Counted from the first letter of the stretch, positions 35,161 to 45,038 are shown. The stretch is 64,000 nt of DNA from Pseudobacteriovorax antillogorgiicola (GCF_900177345.1 NZ_FWZT01000008.1:186001-250000); one strand, 5' to 3'. Notes: generated from the letters alone by a model not told the origin. Translations and numbers: made by a program.

Positions 35161-38100
35161 TCATTCACAGGTCTCTTTAGCAACTTCCATGAATTCTAAG
35201 TCTCGATTCAGATAGGGAACGATTCTCTGACAAATTTGGTTCAAAATTTCTCTGGCATCTAAAGACCAACGACGTACAGTGCCATCCCAAGATGCTGAAT
35301 AGAATCCAAGCGGGTCAATAGGGTCTGGGTACAAATCAGTTACATAGTCTGAATGTTTGTCAAACTTAAATAATTCTAGTCGGTTCTTCACATTCCAAAC
35401 CTTAATAGTGCTATCATAGCTGGCTGAAACTAATAGACCATTGTCGAGAAATAGTAAGTCACTAATTGCATCCTGATGGCCTTCAATAATTCCTTCTGAT
35501 TTTCCACTTTCGATGGAATATAGGTAGATATGACCTTCTCTTCCAGGGGCGCTAACCTTACCTAAGGCAAACAAGCCATGTCTTTCTCCAATAGCTACTG
35601 CGTGTGCGTCTTTAGCTATGCCTTTAAAGCTGCTTGCCCCCTTTAAAGGGTTACTTAAGTCCCAGAGGGCGATATCAGCCCGATTGTGGCCCACAATCTT
35701 GCTACCATTTTCAAAGAGCGCAAACTTCATTGCCTTGAACTCATCTATTTTTCGTTTAAATCTTTTTTCAGGTACTATTTTCCATATCTCAAGATTGTCT
35801 CCACCAACTAGTAGAGTCTGATCGTCCATAAATGCGAGAGCATGAACATCACTTTGAAAGCCTTCTAAAAGAACTTCAAAATTAACTTTGCCACTTATAT
35901 CAGCTACCCATACCTTACCGATTTGGTAACAACCAAAAGCCAATTTTCGACCATCCGGACTAATAGCGAGGCCTTTTACAATGCTCTTGCATCCAGGAAT
36001 TTCGATTGTTTCTAAAAGTTCACGCGTTTGCGGGTTCCATTTATATATCTGTCCTAGGGTATTACTCGTATATAGACGATCGCCTTTCTTACTAACTACC
36101 ATTTCCGTGTAGTCAAGCGGATGATAAAACTTCAGATCGTTATTTACAGTGTTCCCTAATTGAGGAGGTTTTTTCCAAAAAGAAAGTTGATTTCGATCTC
36201 CTCGTAAAAACATTGTTTCAGCATTGTTATCAAAAAGAATTTCTTCTACATCTAGATGTGGTTGGTTAAGCGTTGGTCCAACGAGGCTCTCGTTGTGGAG
36301 GCGACGGAGTTCGATTTTGTTATTCTCGTTGACTCCAGCAAGCATCGTCTCGCTGCTATTTGTAGCATGCTGGTCTAAGGTCACAAATTGCTTAAAAGTT
36401 CTTAAGGGATCTTCATTTCCAGGTAAAGGGAACTCCCAGGTCCTATCTTTAGATGAAATGAGTGCGGTCTTTTTAGATGATCTTATTAGAACTGATTGAA
36501 TCATGCCAAAGGTTCCTGAGCCAGGTAGCTTTTGACTATCTTCAAACAACTTATGTGTTTTCGTATTCCAATAGAATATTCTGCCATCATTGTGGACTAT
36601 CATCAATGTATCAGGATCAATTAGGTGGGGGTAAATTATGCTTAAATTTTCTTCATGGATGCCTAGGCTAATAGGAGTTAGCTCCTGGCTTTCTAGGCTT
36701 AGTATTTCGACTGTGTCTCTAAAAGGACCGAGGCTTATCAAGGTTTTACTATCTGGTAAAAAGCTTATTTGATGGCCTTCGATATCTTTCCAGGGGTGGG
36801 CAGGAGTGATAGCATGAAATCTATTTAGGTCCCATAGAGCAAATTTTCCACTAATTCTGAAAGCGATTAGTCTATTGTCTGGGCTAATGGCTGCTTTTGG
36901 TAGAGAGGAACACATCCATTCGGGCTCAATGACACTTCTATTAGAGCCAAAAATGCTAACAGGTTCACCTAGTGGTAAACCTGTACGAACATCCCACCTC
37001 AATAGAAACCCATCTCCAGTCTGACTTATCAGAGTCCCACCATCGGGACTTAAGTTGAGTTTGCCAATACATGGGGAAACTTTTTCATTATGCAACTCCA
37101 CATATTCAGGCATCTTGCTGTAGATGTGTAAACTTGCTTCTAATAGTATCTGCTTCGCGCGCTCTTTCTCAAAGTCAGTGGGTAGTTCATTGTCGAGAAT
37201 ATTAAATGCAAAGACTGTGTCTTGTATCAGTTGGAGCGGTCCCTTATGGCTAACAAGAGAGCCATTAATGCGATGCTGATCTCTAAATTTTGATAACCTT
37301 TCGAACTGGATACTTTGTTCAAACAGGAGTGAATAAGGTTTTTGCCAGCTTGAAATATTTTTGGCCTGGTCAATCGCTCGATACCGGATAAGCCAATACC
37401 CTTCTTTTCTTAAAGCAAATTGCGGATTGAAGGCACTCGTTTTCTGGATCTTGTCTTGTTCACAAGTAGGGTCTGCCATAGCCTTATCTTGAGCTAACTT
37501 AAGTTGATCTGCTGTAAGAAATGTCTCAGCGCAAAATTCGATTGATTTGATGTCATCAATTCCCTTTACGCTCCCATCAACGATAGTTAATGATTCAGCT
37601 TGATTTATTTTGTGAAACTTAGCTCCGCGAAAATTTACTAGTTCACCCTGCTCGTAGGTGATTTGGGGAATGGGAATTTGGGTATCCAATTGGATTGTAC
37701 ATGAGTTTTTCTTAACAGTTCCCAACAATAAGTCATGGGCTTTAACCTCAATGATCAGCTGTTGAGGGTGCTCATATTGATCTACAAGTCTTTTACTGTG
37801 ACTTTGGTCTAGCGTAAGAGTTAATGAAGAGGAATTAGAATTTGGAGATATAGTTTTGTAGTGAAGCAAAATATTGTCGTCGCGGTTTAGATTATCCGTG
37901 TTCAGCAAGTCCTGAGTGGTGAAACCACCATTAACAGTGGGGGGTTCAGGGCATCGAAGTTGTAATCCACTTTCCTCAGTGATTTTCATCAGCAGTTTCT
38001 TGGGGGGGTCTCCACTTTCCAGTCTGATTGCCCAAGGATTAAGCCGATTTCGGATGATCAAGTCTTTTTTTGAAGCCATTAGACAGGCATGCTCTGTCAT

Positions 38101-38316
38101 TTGCTTGTCTTCTAGTCGTCGGCCTGAAGCCGGATCGATGATTTCCAACTCCTTACTCGATAGATCCTCCGAATTAGGAGATAAGACCTTTATGTAATGT
38201 TGTCCTTCTTGGAAGCCGGCGCCGCATTCTAATTGACTCAGATTGTGAGAATTAGAAGCTTCAATACAGCCAAATGTAAAGGCTGATAATAGAAATTTTA
38301 TCAATAGGGGTTTCAT
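35161..38316 (-). CDS. Large lipoprotein with C-terminal WD40 repeats
   Basis: Signal peptide MKPLLIKFLLSAFTFGC with lipobox Cys17. Residues ~20-390 are Ig-like/unknown (RYRAIDQAKNISSWQKPYS). From ~410 to the end come beta-propeller repeats: LNLSPDGGTLISQTGDGFLL-RWD, DNRLIAFRISGKFALWDL, GHQDAISDLLFLDNG...SASYDSTIKVWNV and YSASWDGTVRRWSL. WD40 propellers are protein-interaction platforms; a lipid-anchored periplasmic or surface one is unusual. Codons are somewhat more AT-rich than in neighbouring genes. Function unknown. Confidence 0.75.
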   Translation of the reverse strand: MKPLLIKFLLSAFTFGCIEASNSHNLSQLECGAGFQEGQHYIKVLSPNSEDLSSKELEIIDPASGRRLEDKQMTEHACLMASKKDLIIRNRLNPWAIRLESGDPPKKLLMKITEESGLQLRCPEPPTVNGGFTTQDLLNTDNLNRDDNILLHYKTISPNSNSSSLTLTLDQSHSKRLVDQYEHPQQLIIEVKAHDLLLGTVKKNSCTIQLDTQIPIPQITYEQGELVNFRGAKFHKINQAESLTIVDGSVKGIDDIKSIEFCAETFLTADQLKLAQDKAMADPTCEQDKIQKTSAFNPQFALRKEGYWLIRYRAIDQAKNISSWQKPYSLLFEQSIQFERLSKFRDQHRINGSLVSHKGPLQLIQDTVFAFNILDNELPTDFEKERAKQILLEASLHIYSKMPEYVELHNEKVSPCIGKLNLSPDGGTLISQTGDGFLLRWDVRTGLPLGEPVSIFGSNRSVIEPEWMCSSLPKAAISPDNRLIAFRISGKFALWDLNRFHAITPAHPWKDIEGHQISFLPDSKTLISLGPFRDTVEILSLESQELTPISLGIHEENLSIIYPHLIDPDTLMIVHNDGRIFYWNTKTHKLFEDSQKLPGSGTFGMIQSVLIRSSKKTALISSKDRTWEFPLPGNEDPLRTFKQFVTLDQHATNSSETMLAGVNENNKIELRRLHNESLVGPTLNQPHLDVEEILFDNNAETMFLRGDRNQLSFWKKPPQLGNTVNNDLKFYHPLDYTEMVVSKKGDRLYTSNTLGQIYKWNPQTRELLETIEIPGCKSIVKGLAISPDGRKLAFGCYQIGKVWVADISGKVNFEVLLEGFQSDVHALAFMDDQTLLVGGDNLEIWKIVPEKRFKRKIDEFKAMKFALFENGSKIVGHNRADIALWDLSNPLKGASSFKGIAKDAHAVAIGERHGLFALGKVSAPGREGHIYLYSIESGKSEGIIEGHQDAISDLLFLDNGLLVSASYDSTIKVWNVKNRLELFKFDKHSDYVTDLYPDPIDPLGFYSASWDGTVRRWSLDAREILNQICQRIVPYLNRDLEFMEVAKETCE

Positions 38317-38569
38317 ACTATCGCCTTTTATTGATTTTTTATGCAGGCTCTGAAGCTAGCTATTAAAATAAAGAAATACCTTATATAAAATTGGTTTGCA
38401 AAAAGATTCATTCGAAGAATGTAACTAAGTCAACAAAATCATGTCACGACAGCATGTACGACAAACTAGCTATGAACCTCATTGTTACAGAGCAGCGACA
38501 TTAACTCCAAAAGACGTACCATTGAAAAGTTGAGTCTCAGAACCGATAAGACATAGATAGGAGACTCAA

Positions 38570-38653
38570 ATGAAGCAATCAAAGTTTGCCGATGAACAGA
38601 TTATCAGGGCCACAAAAAGACAGGAAGCTGGTGAAAAAACTAGCCGAGGATAA
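38570..38653 (+). pseudogene. IS3-family OrfA remnant
   Basis: ATG behind GGAGACTCAA encodes MKQSKFADEQIIRATKRQEA-GEKTSRG before a TAA. This matches the first 27 residues of IS3-group OrfA helix-turn-helix proteins (MKxSKFtEEQIIxxLKexEaG). Nothing of OrfB follows. The 650-bp gap between the WD40 and PLD genes is therefore partly insertion-sequence debris. Confidence 0.55.
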
Positions 38654-38982
38654 AGCCCTGGCTTCTACGACTTTCGCTTCATCATTGACATACCCATAGA
38701 GCGCCACGAGTCAAGGCAAGACTTGCCAATAAGTTCGTGACCCCTAAGGAGACCTGAAAGACAAGTTTCTACAGTTCGATCGAAGCTCGTACAGGATTAC
38801 ATGGATTTCTCTCGATATCCTATTTCAGCCCAAACCACTATTAACAGAAACTTAGAAATACATAATAATCAAATTAAATTATTTAATATTTTACTAAACC
38901 TTTATATTAAACTTGACTAACAGCTCCGTTTGAGCCAGAGTGCCCGACCGCGCAACTTGAAACTATGTCATATGGAGTAAAC

Positions 38983-40881
38983 ATGCGGCCTAACTATGCA
39001 ATGCTCATCCTCTATTGGGCGATCCCAGCTCTCTCTCTTGCTAGCGATTATCAGTGGCAAACTAGCGATTACGAGGTACTTTTCACCAACCCAACATGCC
39101 CCGAAAAACAGTTTGTATCCTACCGCGATCCTGCTCTTGACGAGCGTGTTGAGGATTTTTTTGGTATGAAGTTGAGCGATTTGCCGAGTACGGATGTGGA
39201 TCTCGACAAGGGAATACCAACCGTTGGGGGAGGGTTTCGTAAGACGATTGCTGCTAACACCTCATGCTCTCGAAGTGATAAACAAGCGTCTGTCTTACCT
39301 GCTGCCGAAAACGATCTTCGCACCAAAGATAGCCCCTATGTTCGAGCCTTTCAATGGATAAACCAGGCACTTGCTGGGGATTCAGTCTTTGTTACGTCGA
39401 TGTCTTTCAGTGATTCTGACTTTTCTTCTGCACTTTGTGATGCTGCTATTCGCGGAGCGAATGTCAAGGTTTTCATAAACAGCCCAAAAGTGACAAGCAA
39501 GCCTTACACGAATCTTTCTGAGTGCCCAGTGGAAGAAGACCTTGTGACTTTGGTAGGCTATAGTCGAAAGGGTCGACTCGCTCACATGAAAAGTATTGTC
39601 GTCGAATTGAATAATCCTGAGCACCAAGAGCTAAGCGGTAAGGTAAGGTTTAGCTTCCAAAGTGGAAATATTTCAGATGGAATGTGGGGCCACCAAGAGA
39701 ACTGGAATTTTGTGACGCTACCTAAATCTCATTGGGCCGCTCAAGATCATATTTGCCTTCGTGACACTATAACAGTTGAGTCCATGAAGAACCTAGGTAA
39801 CTGGTACTATATGATGAACCAATGCCGTGTCAACCGAGGCATCAATTCAGTGAGGATGGCCGACGTGAGCTTTATGAACTTCTTTGTGCCAATCTCAGGC
39901 GTTAGCGGCTATGATGATGAAGAAGTTTTAGCAGAAACTCTACAAGATGAAGTCGCCAGATCCAGTAAAGTTCGCATTGCTGCACACTATTTAACAGAAG
40001 CAAAATTAATAGCAGCCTTGAAAAAAAGACTCATAGAGGACGAATCTTTCAGCGTAGAACTTTTGCTGGATGATGAACTAGCCTGGTCTCGAATTACCTA
40101 CTCGCGACAGAACCCAATAGTTGATGAACTCAATAATCGATACTTCGCACCATCGGATTTCACAAAAAAATGCTTTTGGGGAAAAACGGAGGAAGAAGCA
40201 GATAAGTGTTGGCGAAACAAGTTTGGTCCCGATCAGTACGGCCCTATTTATAGCAACCTAGTCGCCAATGGCGCAGAAGTTAAATTCTTTGAAGCAAACC
40301 ACATGGAAGGCTTGCTATTCCACCACAAGTTCATCATCTTCGAATACAAAGAACCATACCAGGGATATAAGGGTAGTGTCTTTACAGGAGCCGGAAATCT
40401 ATCCTCTTCTGGCTTCACCAAAAACTTCGAAAATTACTATCTCGTCCGCGTTCCCCATGTTGTGACAGAGTTTAATCGTCAGTATGACGAGCTAAAACGA
40501 AAAGCTGTCTATGAATCAGAACTGCCAATCACATGGAACTACACCGCTGAGCCCATACTTGATCAGGAGAGCGGCAACGGTGACGAGGATGGCGACGAAG
40601 GCGAAGGTGGTGAAAGCCAGGAGAATGCGTTAGAAGCGGGAGTCAAGTACGAGATCATCCTAGGTGGGAATAATCTTCCTCAGGATGGTAGCAGCCTTAA
40701 GGCTTTGATTAAGAATCTGGCAGCCTTTCCTTCTGGCAGCTCTGTATTCAAGAACAGTTATCGTGTGGTAGGTTCAGATGTTGCGATTGCCGTTTCTCCT
40801 AGTCTGTCGATGACTCGGATGGACATCGTAAATGCGTTACAAGATGCTAATTTAGTGTTAGGCCGAATCACAAAGCTATAG
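38983..40881 (+). CDS. Secreted PLD-like protein with degenerate HKD motifs
   Basis: The start is ATG 38983, because GGAG lies five bases upstream and it gives the signal peptide PNYAMLILYWAIPALSLAS; an earlier ATG at 38965 is in frame. Motif 1 is LAHMKSIVVEL then SGNIS, and motif 2 is HHKFIIFEY then GAGNLSSSG. Each keeps H-x-K, but the HKD aspartate position reads Glu. Residues ~538-555 are an acidic Gly/Glu/Asp linker to a ~80-residue C-terminal domain. It may be catalytically altered. It resembles the gene at 656-2389 in plan, not in close sequence. Confidence 0.68.
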   Translation: MRPNYAMLILYWAIPALSLASDYQWQTSDYEVLFTNPTCPEKQFVSYRDPALDERVEDFFGMKLSDLPSTDVDLDKGIPTVGGGFRKTIAANTSCSRSDKQASVLPAAENDLRTKDSPYVRAFQWINQALAGDSVFVTSMSFSDSDFSSALCDAAIRGANVKVFINSPKVTSKPYTNLSECPVEEDLVTLVGYSRKGRLAHMKSIVVELNNPEHQELSGKVRFSFQSGNISDGMWGHQENWNFVTLPKSHWAAQDHICLRDTITVESMKNLGNWYYMMNQCRVNRGINSVRMADVSFMNFFVPISGVSGYDDEEVLAETLQDEVARSSKVRIAAHYLTEAKLIAALKKRLIEDESFSVELLLDDELAWSRITYSRQNPIVDELNNRYFAPSDFTKKCFWGKTEEEADKCWRNKFGPDQYGPIYSNLVANGAEVKFFEANHMEGLLFHHKFIIFEYKEPYQGYKGSVFTGAGNLSSSGFTKNFENYYLVRVPHVVTEFNRQYDELKRKAVYESELPITWNYTAEPILDQESGNGDEDGDEGEGGESQENALEAGVKYEIILGGNNLPQDGSSLKALIKNLAAFPSGSSVFKNSYRVVGSDVAIAVSPSLSMTRMDIVNALQDANLVLGRITKL

Positions 40882-41539
40882 CTTTTAAGCTTGCCAAGGG
40901 GCCTTTCCAGGCCCATGCCTTCAACAAGATTCTAACTGCTGATCTACGCTTCGATCAGCTTATACTCACTGACAACGTTGGTGCGATTATCGTCACCTCA
41001 ATCGGTGGAGATACTCAACAAATTATTTCTCCATCTCCAAGTTCCGCAACCCGGCGATATATACAAGCGAAGCCATTTGGTCGCAGTAATCTAGCTCTAC
41101 TTGCATCCGATGGGGATATCGACTTTCTAGTACGCGATACAAAACGGAAAGTGGGGATTCGGGAGTTCAATTTATTCTAAGATTCAATGTGATGTCTTTG
41201 AAGACACATTATTTACACTGATTGATGAAAAATTTTGGGTCTGGGGGGAATGTGTCATCAATCTGCTGTCATTCTGGATTCCGGACACTGGCAGGTGAGC
41301 CATTATACCGACGACAGTGATATTGATAGTCATGTAGTTTCTGATAAGTTTAACGAAAGTAAAGTCGTTAAATTAGAAACAAAATATTTCATACTAACAA
41401 GTTATCAACGCCTCAACTCAGAGCTCAACCAAACTACAGAGCACAATCTACTAATTTCTTTGCCTGATTTAGCATCGGCTGACACTCCAGATATATTTCT
41501 AATCTTAAGCACTGGCTATATAACCCTTCTGACAAAATC
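40882..41539. other. Non-coding stretch with probable remnants of a sensor gene
   Basis: One frame is open from inside the PLD gene to a TAA at 41178-41180. It has no ATG, GTG or TTG and encodes FNKILTADLRFDQLILTDNV and similar sensory-domain-like text. A second open stretch, 41235-41546, follows in the same frame. Since the next gene starts in the middle of a hybrid-kinase-like protein (LAGLRILVVEDGDDNQEIF), these are plausibly decayed pieces of its lost kinase half. No product is claimed. Confidence 0.35.
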
Positions 41540-42283
41540 TTGCTAAAATTCAATGAGAAGAATAAGCCAGAAAAGGTAAATCTTGCGGGTCTGCGCATTC
41601 TTGTGGTGGAAGATGGCGACGACAATCAGGAAATTTTTCGGCGCTTCTTAGAGGCTGCCCACGGCAGAGTTAGCATCGCAACCTCTGGCAAGGATGCTAT
41701 CGAACTCTTTCCATCAGAAGCCTTCGACTTGATTCTGATGGATATTCAATTACCAGAAATCAATGGCTACGAAACCACGCGAGAAATTCGAAAGCGGGGC
41801 TTTCCTGGCCCGATTCTAGCTGTTACAGCCAATGCCATGAAAGGTGAGCGCGAGCGATGTCTGGCAGCTCAATGTGATGACTATCTTTCGAAACCGGTAA
41901 ACTTTGAAAGGTTGTTTAAAATGATTCAGAAACACTGCCAAGTGAAACTTGATCAGGATCAGCAGGTGATTCTCTCAGACTATCAAGATGACCCCCGCGT
42001 GGCGCCCCTGCTTGAGCAGTACGCCAAAGGCCTAGAAGATAAGGTAAATCGCCTCCACACATCCCTTGTGGAGCAGGATTGGACCACCATTCGAACCATC
42101 TCCCACCAGGTTCGCGGTAGTTGCAGCCACTACGGTTATCCCATCCTAGAAGGCTACTTTGAAGAGCTGGAAGAGCATGCCATGCAAGACTTGCCGAGCC
42201 CCGACCAGATGAAAAAACAAATTGATTTCATTGAACAATTGAAAGACAGTATTGGCAGCGGGTTAACGATGACACATAGGTAG
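41540..42283 (+). CDS. Orphan receiver-HPt protein
   Basis: Residues ~15-130 are a REC domain: LRILVVEDGDDNQEIF (acidic pocket), DLILMDIQLPEING (phospho-Asp), AVTANAM (Thr) and DYLSKPVNFE (Lys). Residues ~150-240 are an HPt domain with SHQVRGSCSHYG (phospho-His). This is the usual C-terminal end of a hybrid histidine kinase, here without the kinase. TTG 41540 has no ribosome site, so the true start is doubtful. It ends two bases before the NtrC-type regulator ATG, so a phosphorelay from this protein to that regulator is likely. Confidence 0.7.
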   Translation: MLKFNEKNKPEKVNLAGLRILVVEDGDDNQEIFRRFLEAAHGRVSIATSGKDAIELFPSEAFDLILMDIQLPEINGYETTREIRKRGFPGPILAVTANAMKGERERCLAAQCDDYLSKPVNFERLFKMIQKHCQVKLDQDQQVILSDYQDDPRVAPLLEQYAKGLEDKVNRLHTSLVEQDWTTIRTISHQVRGSCSHYGYPILEGYFEELEEHAMQDLPSPDQMKKQIDFIEQLKDSIGSGLTMTHR

Positions 42284-42285
42284 GT

Positions 42286-43647
42286 ATGAATAAGGCAAAG
42301 TTACTGATTATTGATGATGATGTTGATTTTGTATCGATAATGAAAAACTTCCTGAGTTTTGAGGGCTTTGAGTGCGACTCGGTGGGGAAGCTCTCTGAAG
42401 TGCCTGCAACCCTTGAAGAAAGCAAGTACGATGGAGTTTTACTCGATATCTTCCTCGATCAAAGTAGCGGCCTTGATCTTCTGCCACTGATTCAAGAAAA
42501 GCAGCCTTTCGCCAAGATCATCGTCGTAACGTCTCGGTCCACGGTGCCGCTGGCCGTTGGCTCCATGGAAGCGGGAGCCTATTCCTTTCTAGAGAAAACC
42601 ACTGATCCAGGCTCGTTGGTGGCTGCGGTTCGCGACCGACTCTTTCGAGAAGACATCAGCCAGATCAATGCAGATTTCGATCACCTCGGGATTATCGGGG
42701 AAAGCGATCGCATTAAAGAACTTATCGCTCAGATCCATCAAATCCAGGCCTTCGACACCAGTATTCTCATTCTGGGTGAATCAGGAACTGGTAAGGAGTT
42801 AGTCGCCAAGGCTATCCACGCTGCTTCCAAGAGGAAGGGCGGTCGTTTCGAGGCTATCAACTGTGGAGCGATTCCGGAAAACTTACTGGAGAGCGAACTT
42901 TTTGGCTTCAAAAAGGGAGCCTTTACCGATGCTAAGACCGATAAGAAGGGCTTGTTTGAGCTTTGTGCTGGAGGCACCATCTTTCTTGATGAAATCGGGG
43001 AGATGCCTTTGGCAATGCAGGTGAAAATCCTGCGGGTCCTCCAAGAGGGGGAGGTGCGGCCGATCGGCTCTGATCGAAGCATCAAGACCGACACCAGAAT
43101 TATTGCGGCGACCCATCGCAACCTTGAACAAGAGATCGAATCCGGTGGCTTTCGCGAGGATTTATACTACCGCTTGTCTGTGATGCCCATACATATCCCA
43201 CCATTAAGGGAGCGTTTGCATGATATTGCTCCACTGGGGAAGTTTTTTGCGACATCTATTTGCAAGCGTTATGGAATCCCGCCCTTAGAGTTTACCGAGA
43301 GTGATATGGCCTTGCTTCAGTCTTACCACTGGCCGGGCAATATCAGGGAGCTGCAAAATGCCATCGAGCGAGCCATAATCATGGCCAAGGGAGGCCGACT
43401 CAATTTCGAGCCATGGCTTAGCTCACGAAAACCTAAGAAGCAAGATGATCAAGCCCCGGTGGAAGCGCCTTTTATCTTCAATTTTGATGAGGCCAAGGAG
43501 GAGTTCGAAAAGAACTACATCTCGATGCTCCTTAAGAATACCAAGGGTAATGTTGCTGAAGCAGCAAGGCTATCAGGCAAGTTTAGATCGGATATCTATC
43601 GGATTCTAGAGCGGTATGGCTTGAAATCAACGGACTTCAAGCCATAG
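42286..43647 (+). CDS. NtrC-type sigma-54-dependent response regulator
   Basis: REC domain 1-120 (LLIIDDDVDF, LLDIFLDQSSG with the phospho-Asp, FLEKTTDP), AAA+ domain ~135-370 (Walker A GESGTGKE, Walker B GGTIFLDEIGE, R-fingers FREDLYYRLSV) and a Fis-type helix-turn-helix at the C-terminus (GNVAEAARLSGKFRSDIYRI). The sigma-54 contact loop reads GAFTDA where the canonical form is GAFTGA; this variant occurs in other family members. It activates sigma-54 promoters after phosphorylation. Targets unknown. Gap to the REC-HPt gene is 2 bp. Confidence 0.9.
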   Translation: MNKAKLLIIDDDVDFVSIMKNFLSFEGFECDSVGKLSEVPATLEESKYDGVLLDIFLDQSSGLDLLPLIQEKQPFAKIIVVTSRSTVPLAVGSMEAGAYSFLEKTTDPGSLVAAVRDRLFREDISQINADFDHLGIIGESDRIKELIAQIHQIQAFDTSILILGESGTGKELVAKAIHAASKRKGGRFEAINCGAIPENLLESELFGFKKGAFTDAKTDKKGLFELCAGGTIFLDEIGEMPLAMQVKILRVLQEGEVRPIGSDRSIKTDTRIIAATHRNLEQEIESGGFREDLYYRLSVMPIHIPPLRERLHDIAPLGKFFATSICKRYGIPPLEFTESDMALLQSYHWPGNIRELQNAIERAIIMAKGGRLNFEPWLSSRKPKKQDDQAPVEAPFIFNFDEAKEEFEKNYISMLLKNTKGNVAEAARLSGKFRSDIYRILERYGLKSTDFKP

Positions 43648-43669
43648 CTTATGACTACTTAGAAAGATT

Positions 43670-44068
43670 TTAAGAGGCGCCACAGGAGCGTTTGAGGCTT
43701 GCCACGGTGATGCTTTCAACAGCGTCTTCACTCGCTCGGTAGATGTGAGACTTGAGTCGTTCGCAGAAGCCTACGTAACGATACTCGGCTTTGTCTACCT
43801 GAGTGATATCTGTGGGGCATTTGCCGACTTTGTAATCCTTATCATCCCAATGGTCCTTAATGTCTGAACCAAAAAGCACATCTTCTACACACTCTAAATA
43901 AGGCGGACGAAAGTCGTCTCCACCAACCACTTCGAAGGTGTAAACCCCATAAGACTCGTCATCCTCAAGGCCAGCTATATCGCTGGGAACTACTACATTT
44001 GTAGGACGTTCTTTAGTACAAGAGATACCAGCTAGGGAAGCGATTATAATCCATGGAAACAATTTCAT
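43670..44068 (-). CDS. Small lipoprotein of unknown function
   Basis: ATG 44068 is chosen, since GGAGTCAAG is eight bases upstream and a lipobox follows (WIIIASLAGISC, Cys18). A longer frame to 44404 lacks both. The mature part is acidic with three further cysteines (YLECVEDV, VGKCP, GFCERL) plus a C-terminal SLKRSCGAS, perhaps disulphide-bonded. No family recognised. Divergent from the small secreted protein at 44283. Confidence 0.6.
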   Translation of the reverse strand: MKLFPWIIIASLAGISCTKERPTNVVVPSDIAGLEDDESYGVYTFEVVGGDDFRPPYLECVEDVLFGSDIKDHWDDKDYKVGKCPTDITQVDKAEYRYVGFCERLKSHIYRASEDAVESITVASLKRSCGAS

Positions 44069-44282
44069 GATCTTGACTCCTTTATCAAACTCGTCTTGAA
44101 AATGCAGGAATTGAGCCAAGGATCTTGCTGATTGCCTATGCATCATTCTGCTACATCTCGTCAGGATATTGCTACGGAGTGTGACCGTGTAGTTGGCTAA
44201 AAAGGGCATGAGTCGGGCAAAAAACTTTGGCCCCGTCTTTGCAATAACGAAAGGGACATAACCTTTTAGGGAGAAGACCCCC

Positions 44283-44564
44283 ATGTTAAGTGCAAAAATT
44301 TTAGTGTCGATTGGTTTCCTAGGTTTCGCAGTCACTGGACTCGGAAACACCGATGTGACGAAAGCACCAGCAAAGGCGGCGTCAAAGCAAGAAAAGCTAG
44401 TCAAAATGACTTTCGAGGCTTGTTGTGACGATAAATACGGTGACTCAACCGCTTGTCACAAGGCTCCCAACGTAACCGACAAGTCGCGCAAAGTGAACGG
44501 CGCGAATGTTAAGAAAGAGTGTTACGAGGACTACGAAGATGATTCTTCCTTCATGGGTGAATAA
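44283..44564 (+). CDS. Small secreted Cys-containing protein
   Basis: ATG behind TTTAGGGAGAAG. The 93-residue product has a signal peptide (SAKILVSIGFLGFAVTGLG) and a Lys-rich mature part with EACCDD, TACHKA and KKECYED, suggesting disulphides. It is followed by a strong terminator at 44604, so it is a short monocistronic unit. Unknown function. It resembles the next small gene in size and layout but not in sequence. Confidence 0.6.
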   Translation: MLSAKILVSIGFLGFAVTGLGNTDVTKAPAKAASKQEKLVKMTFEACCDDKYGDSTACHKAPNVTDKSRKVNGANVKKECYEDYEDDSSFMGE

Positions 44565-44603
44565 TCATCTCGTGAGACTCATCCCCGATAGATAGAGTCT
44601 TCG

Positions 44604-44632
44604 AACGCCGGCTAATCCTAGCCGGCGTTTTT
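44604..44632 (+). terminator. Strong intrinsic terminator
   Basis: AACGCCGGCTA / TAGCCGGCGTT with an ATCC tetraloop, directly followed by T-rich sequence. Terminates the 44283 gene. Confidence 0.9.
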
Positions 44633-44729
44633 CGTTTGCTCCCAGGAAAAGAAAATCCCATCACCCTAGCTACTGTGGGATAGATGCTGCTTACTAGCTA
44701 GTAGTCTAACTTAGAAAGAGGATACATCT

Positions 44730-44993
44730 ATGACTATCAAATCCTTCATCGCAAGCCTCGCTGTTTCAACCGCGTTGGTGGCCAGTCCGGGTTTTGCAAA
44801 AAAGTGGTGCTGCCAGGTGGATGGTAAAGTCCACTTCGTCGAAGGTAGCAAAAAGAAGATGTGTGTTAAGTCGAAAAAGGCTCCATCGGCAAGTTCAAAG
44901 CCCAAGTCAAAGCATAGCAAGTACTTTGCTTCTTGCGAGCAGGCTGGCGGAACTTGGATGGCAAAAGGCAAGAAGACGGCTCAGAAGAAATAA
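44730..44993 (+). CDS. Small secreted basic protein
   Basis: ATG behind AAAGAGG. Signal peptide (IKSFIASLAVSTALVASPGFA), then a Lys-rich 60-residue mature chain with CCQVDGKVHF, KKMCVKSKK and FASCEQAGGTW. Net charge is strongly positive. No family recognised. It ends in a terminator hairpin that abuts the tRNA-like fragment. Confidence 0.6.
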   Translation: MTIKSFIASLAVSTALVASPGFAKKWCCQVDGKVHFVEGSKKKMCVKSKKAPSASSKPKSKHSKYFASCEQAGGTWMAKGKKTAQKK

Positions 44994-45038
44994 TTGGTAT
45001 GGGGCTCACTTGAGCCTTGAGATGGTGCGGGATGGTTT

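Noticed and set aside
38700-38740. GGCAAG/CTTGCC hairpin with CACGA/TCGTG flanks as a small RNA or att site
   Set aside because: The stem is short and the surrounding sequence is insertion-sequence debris; no T-run or promoter.
42286-43647. GAFTDA as loss of sigma-54 activation
   Set aside because: This variant also occurs in other NtrC-type regulators and all other activator motifs are intact, so loss of function is not supported.
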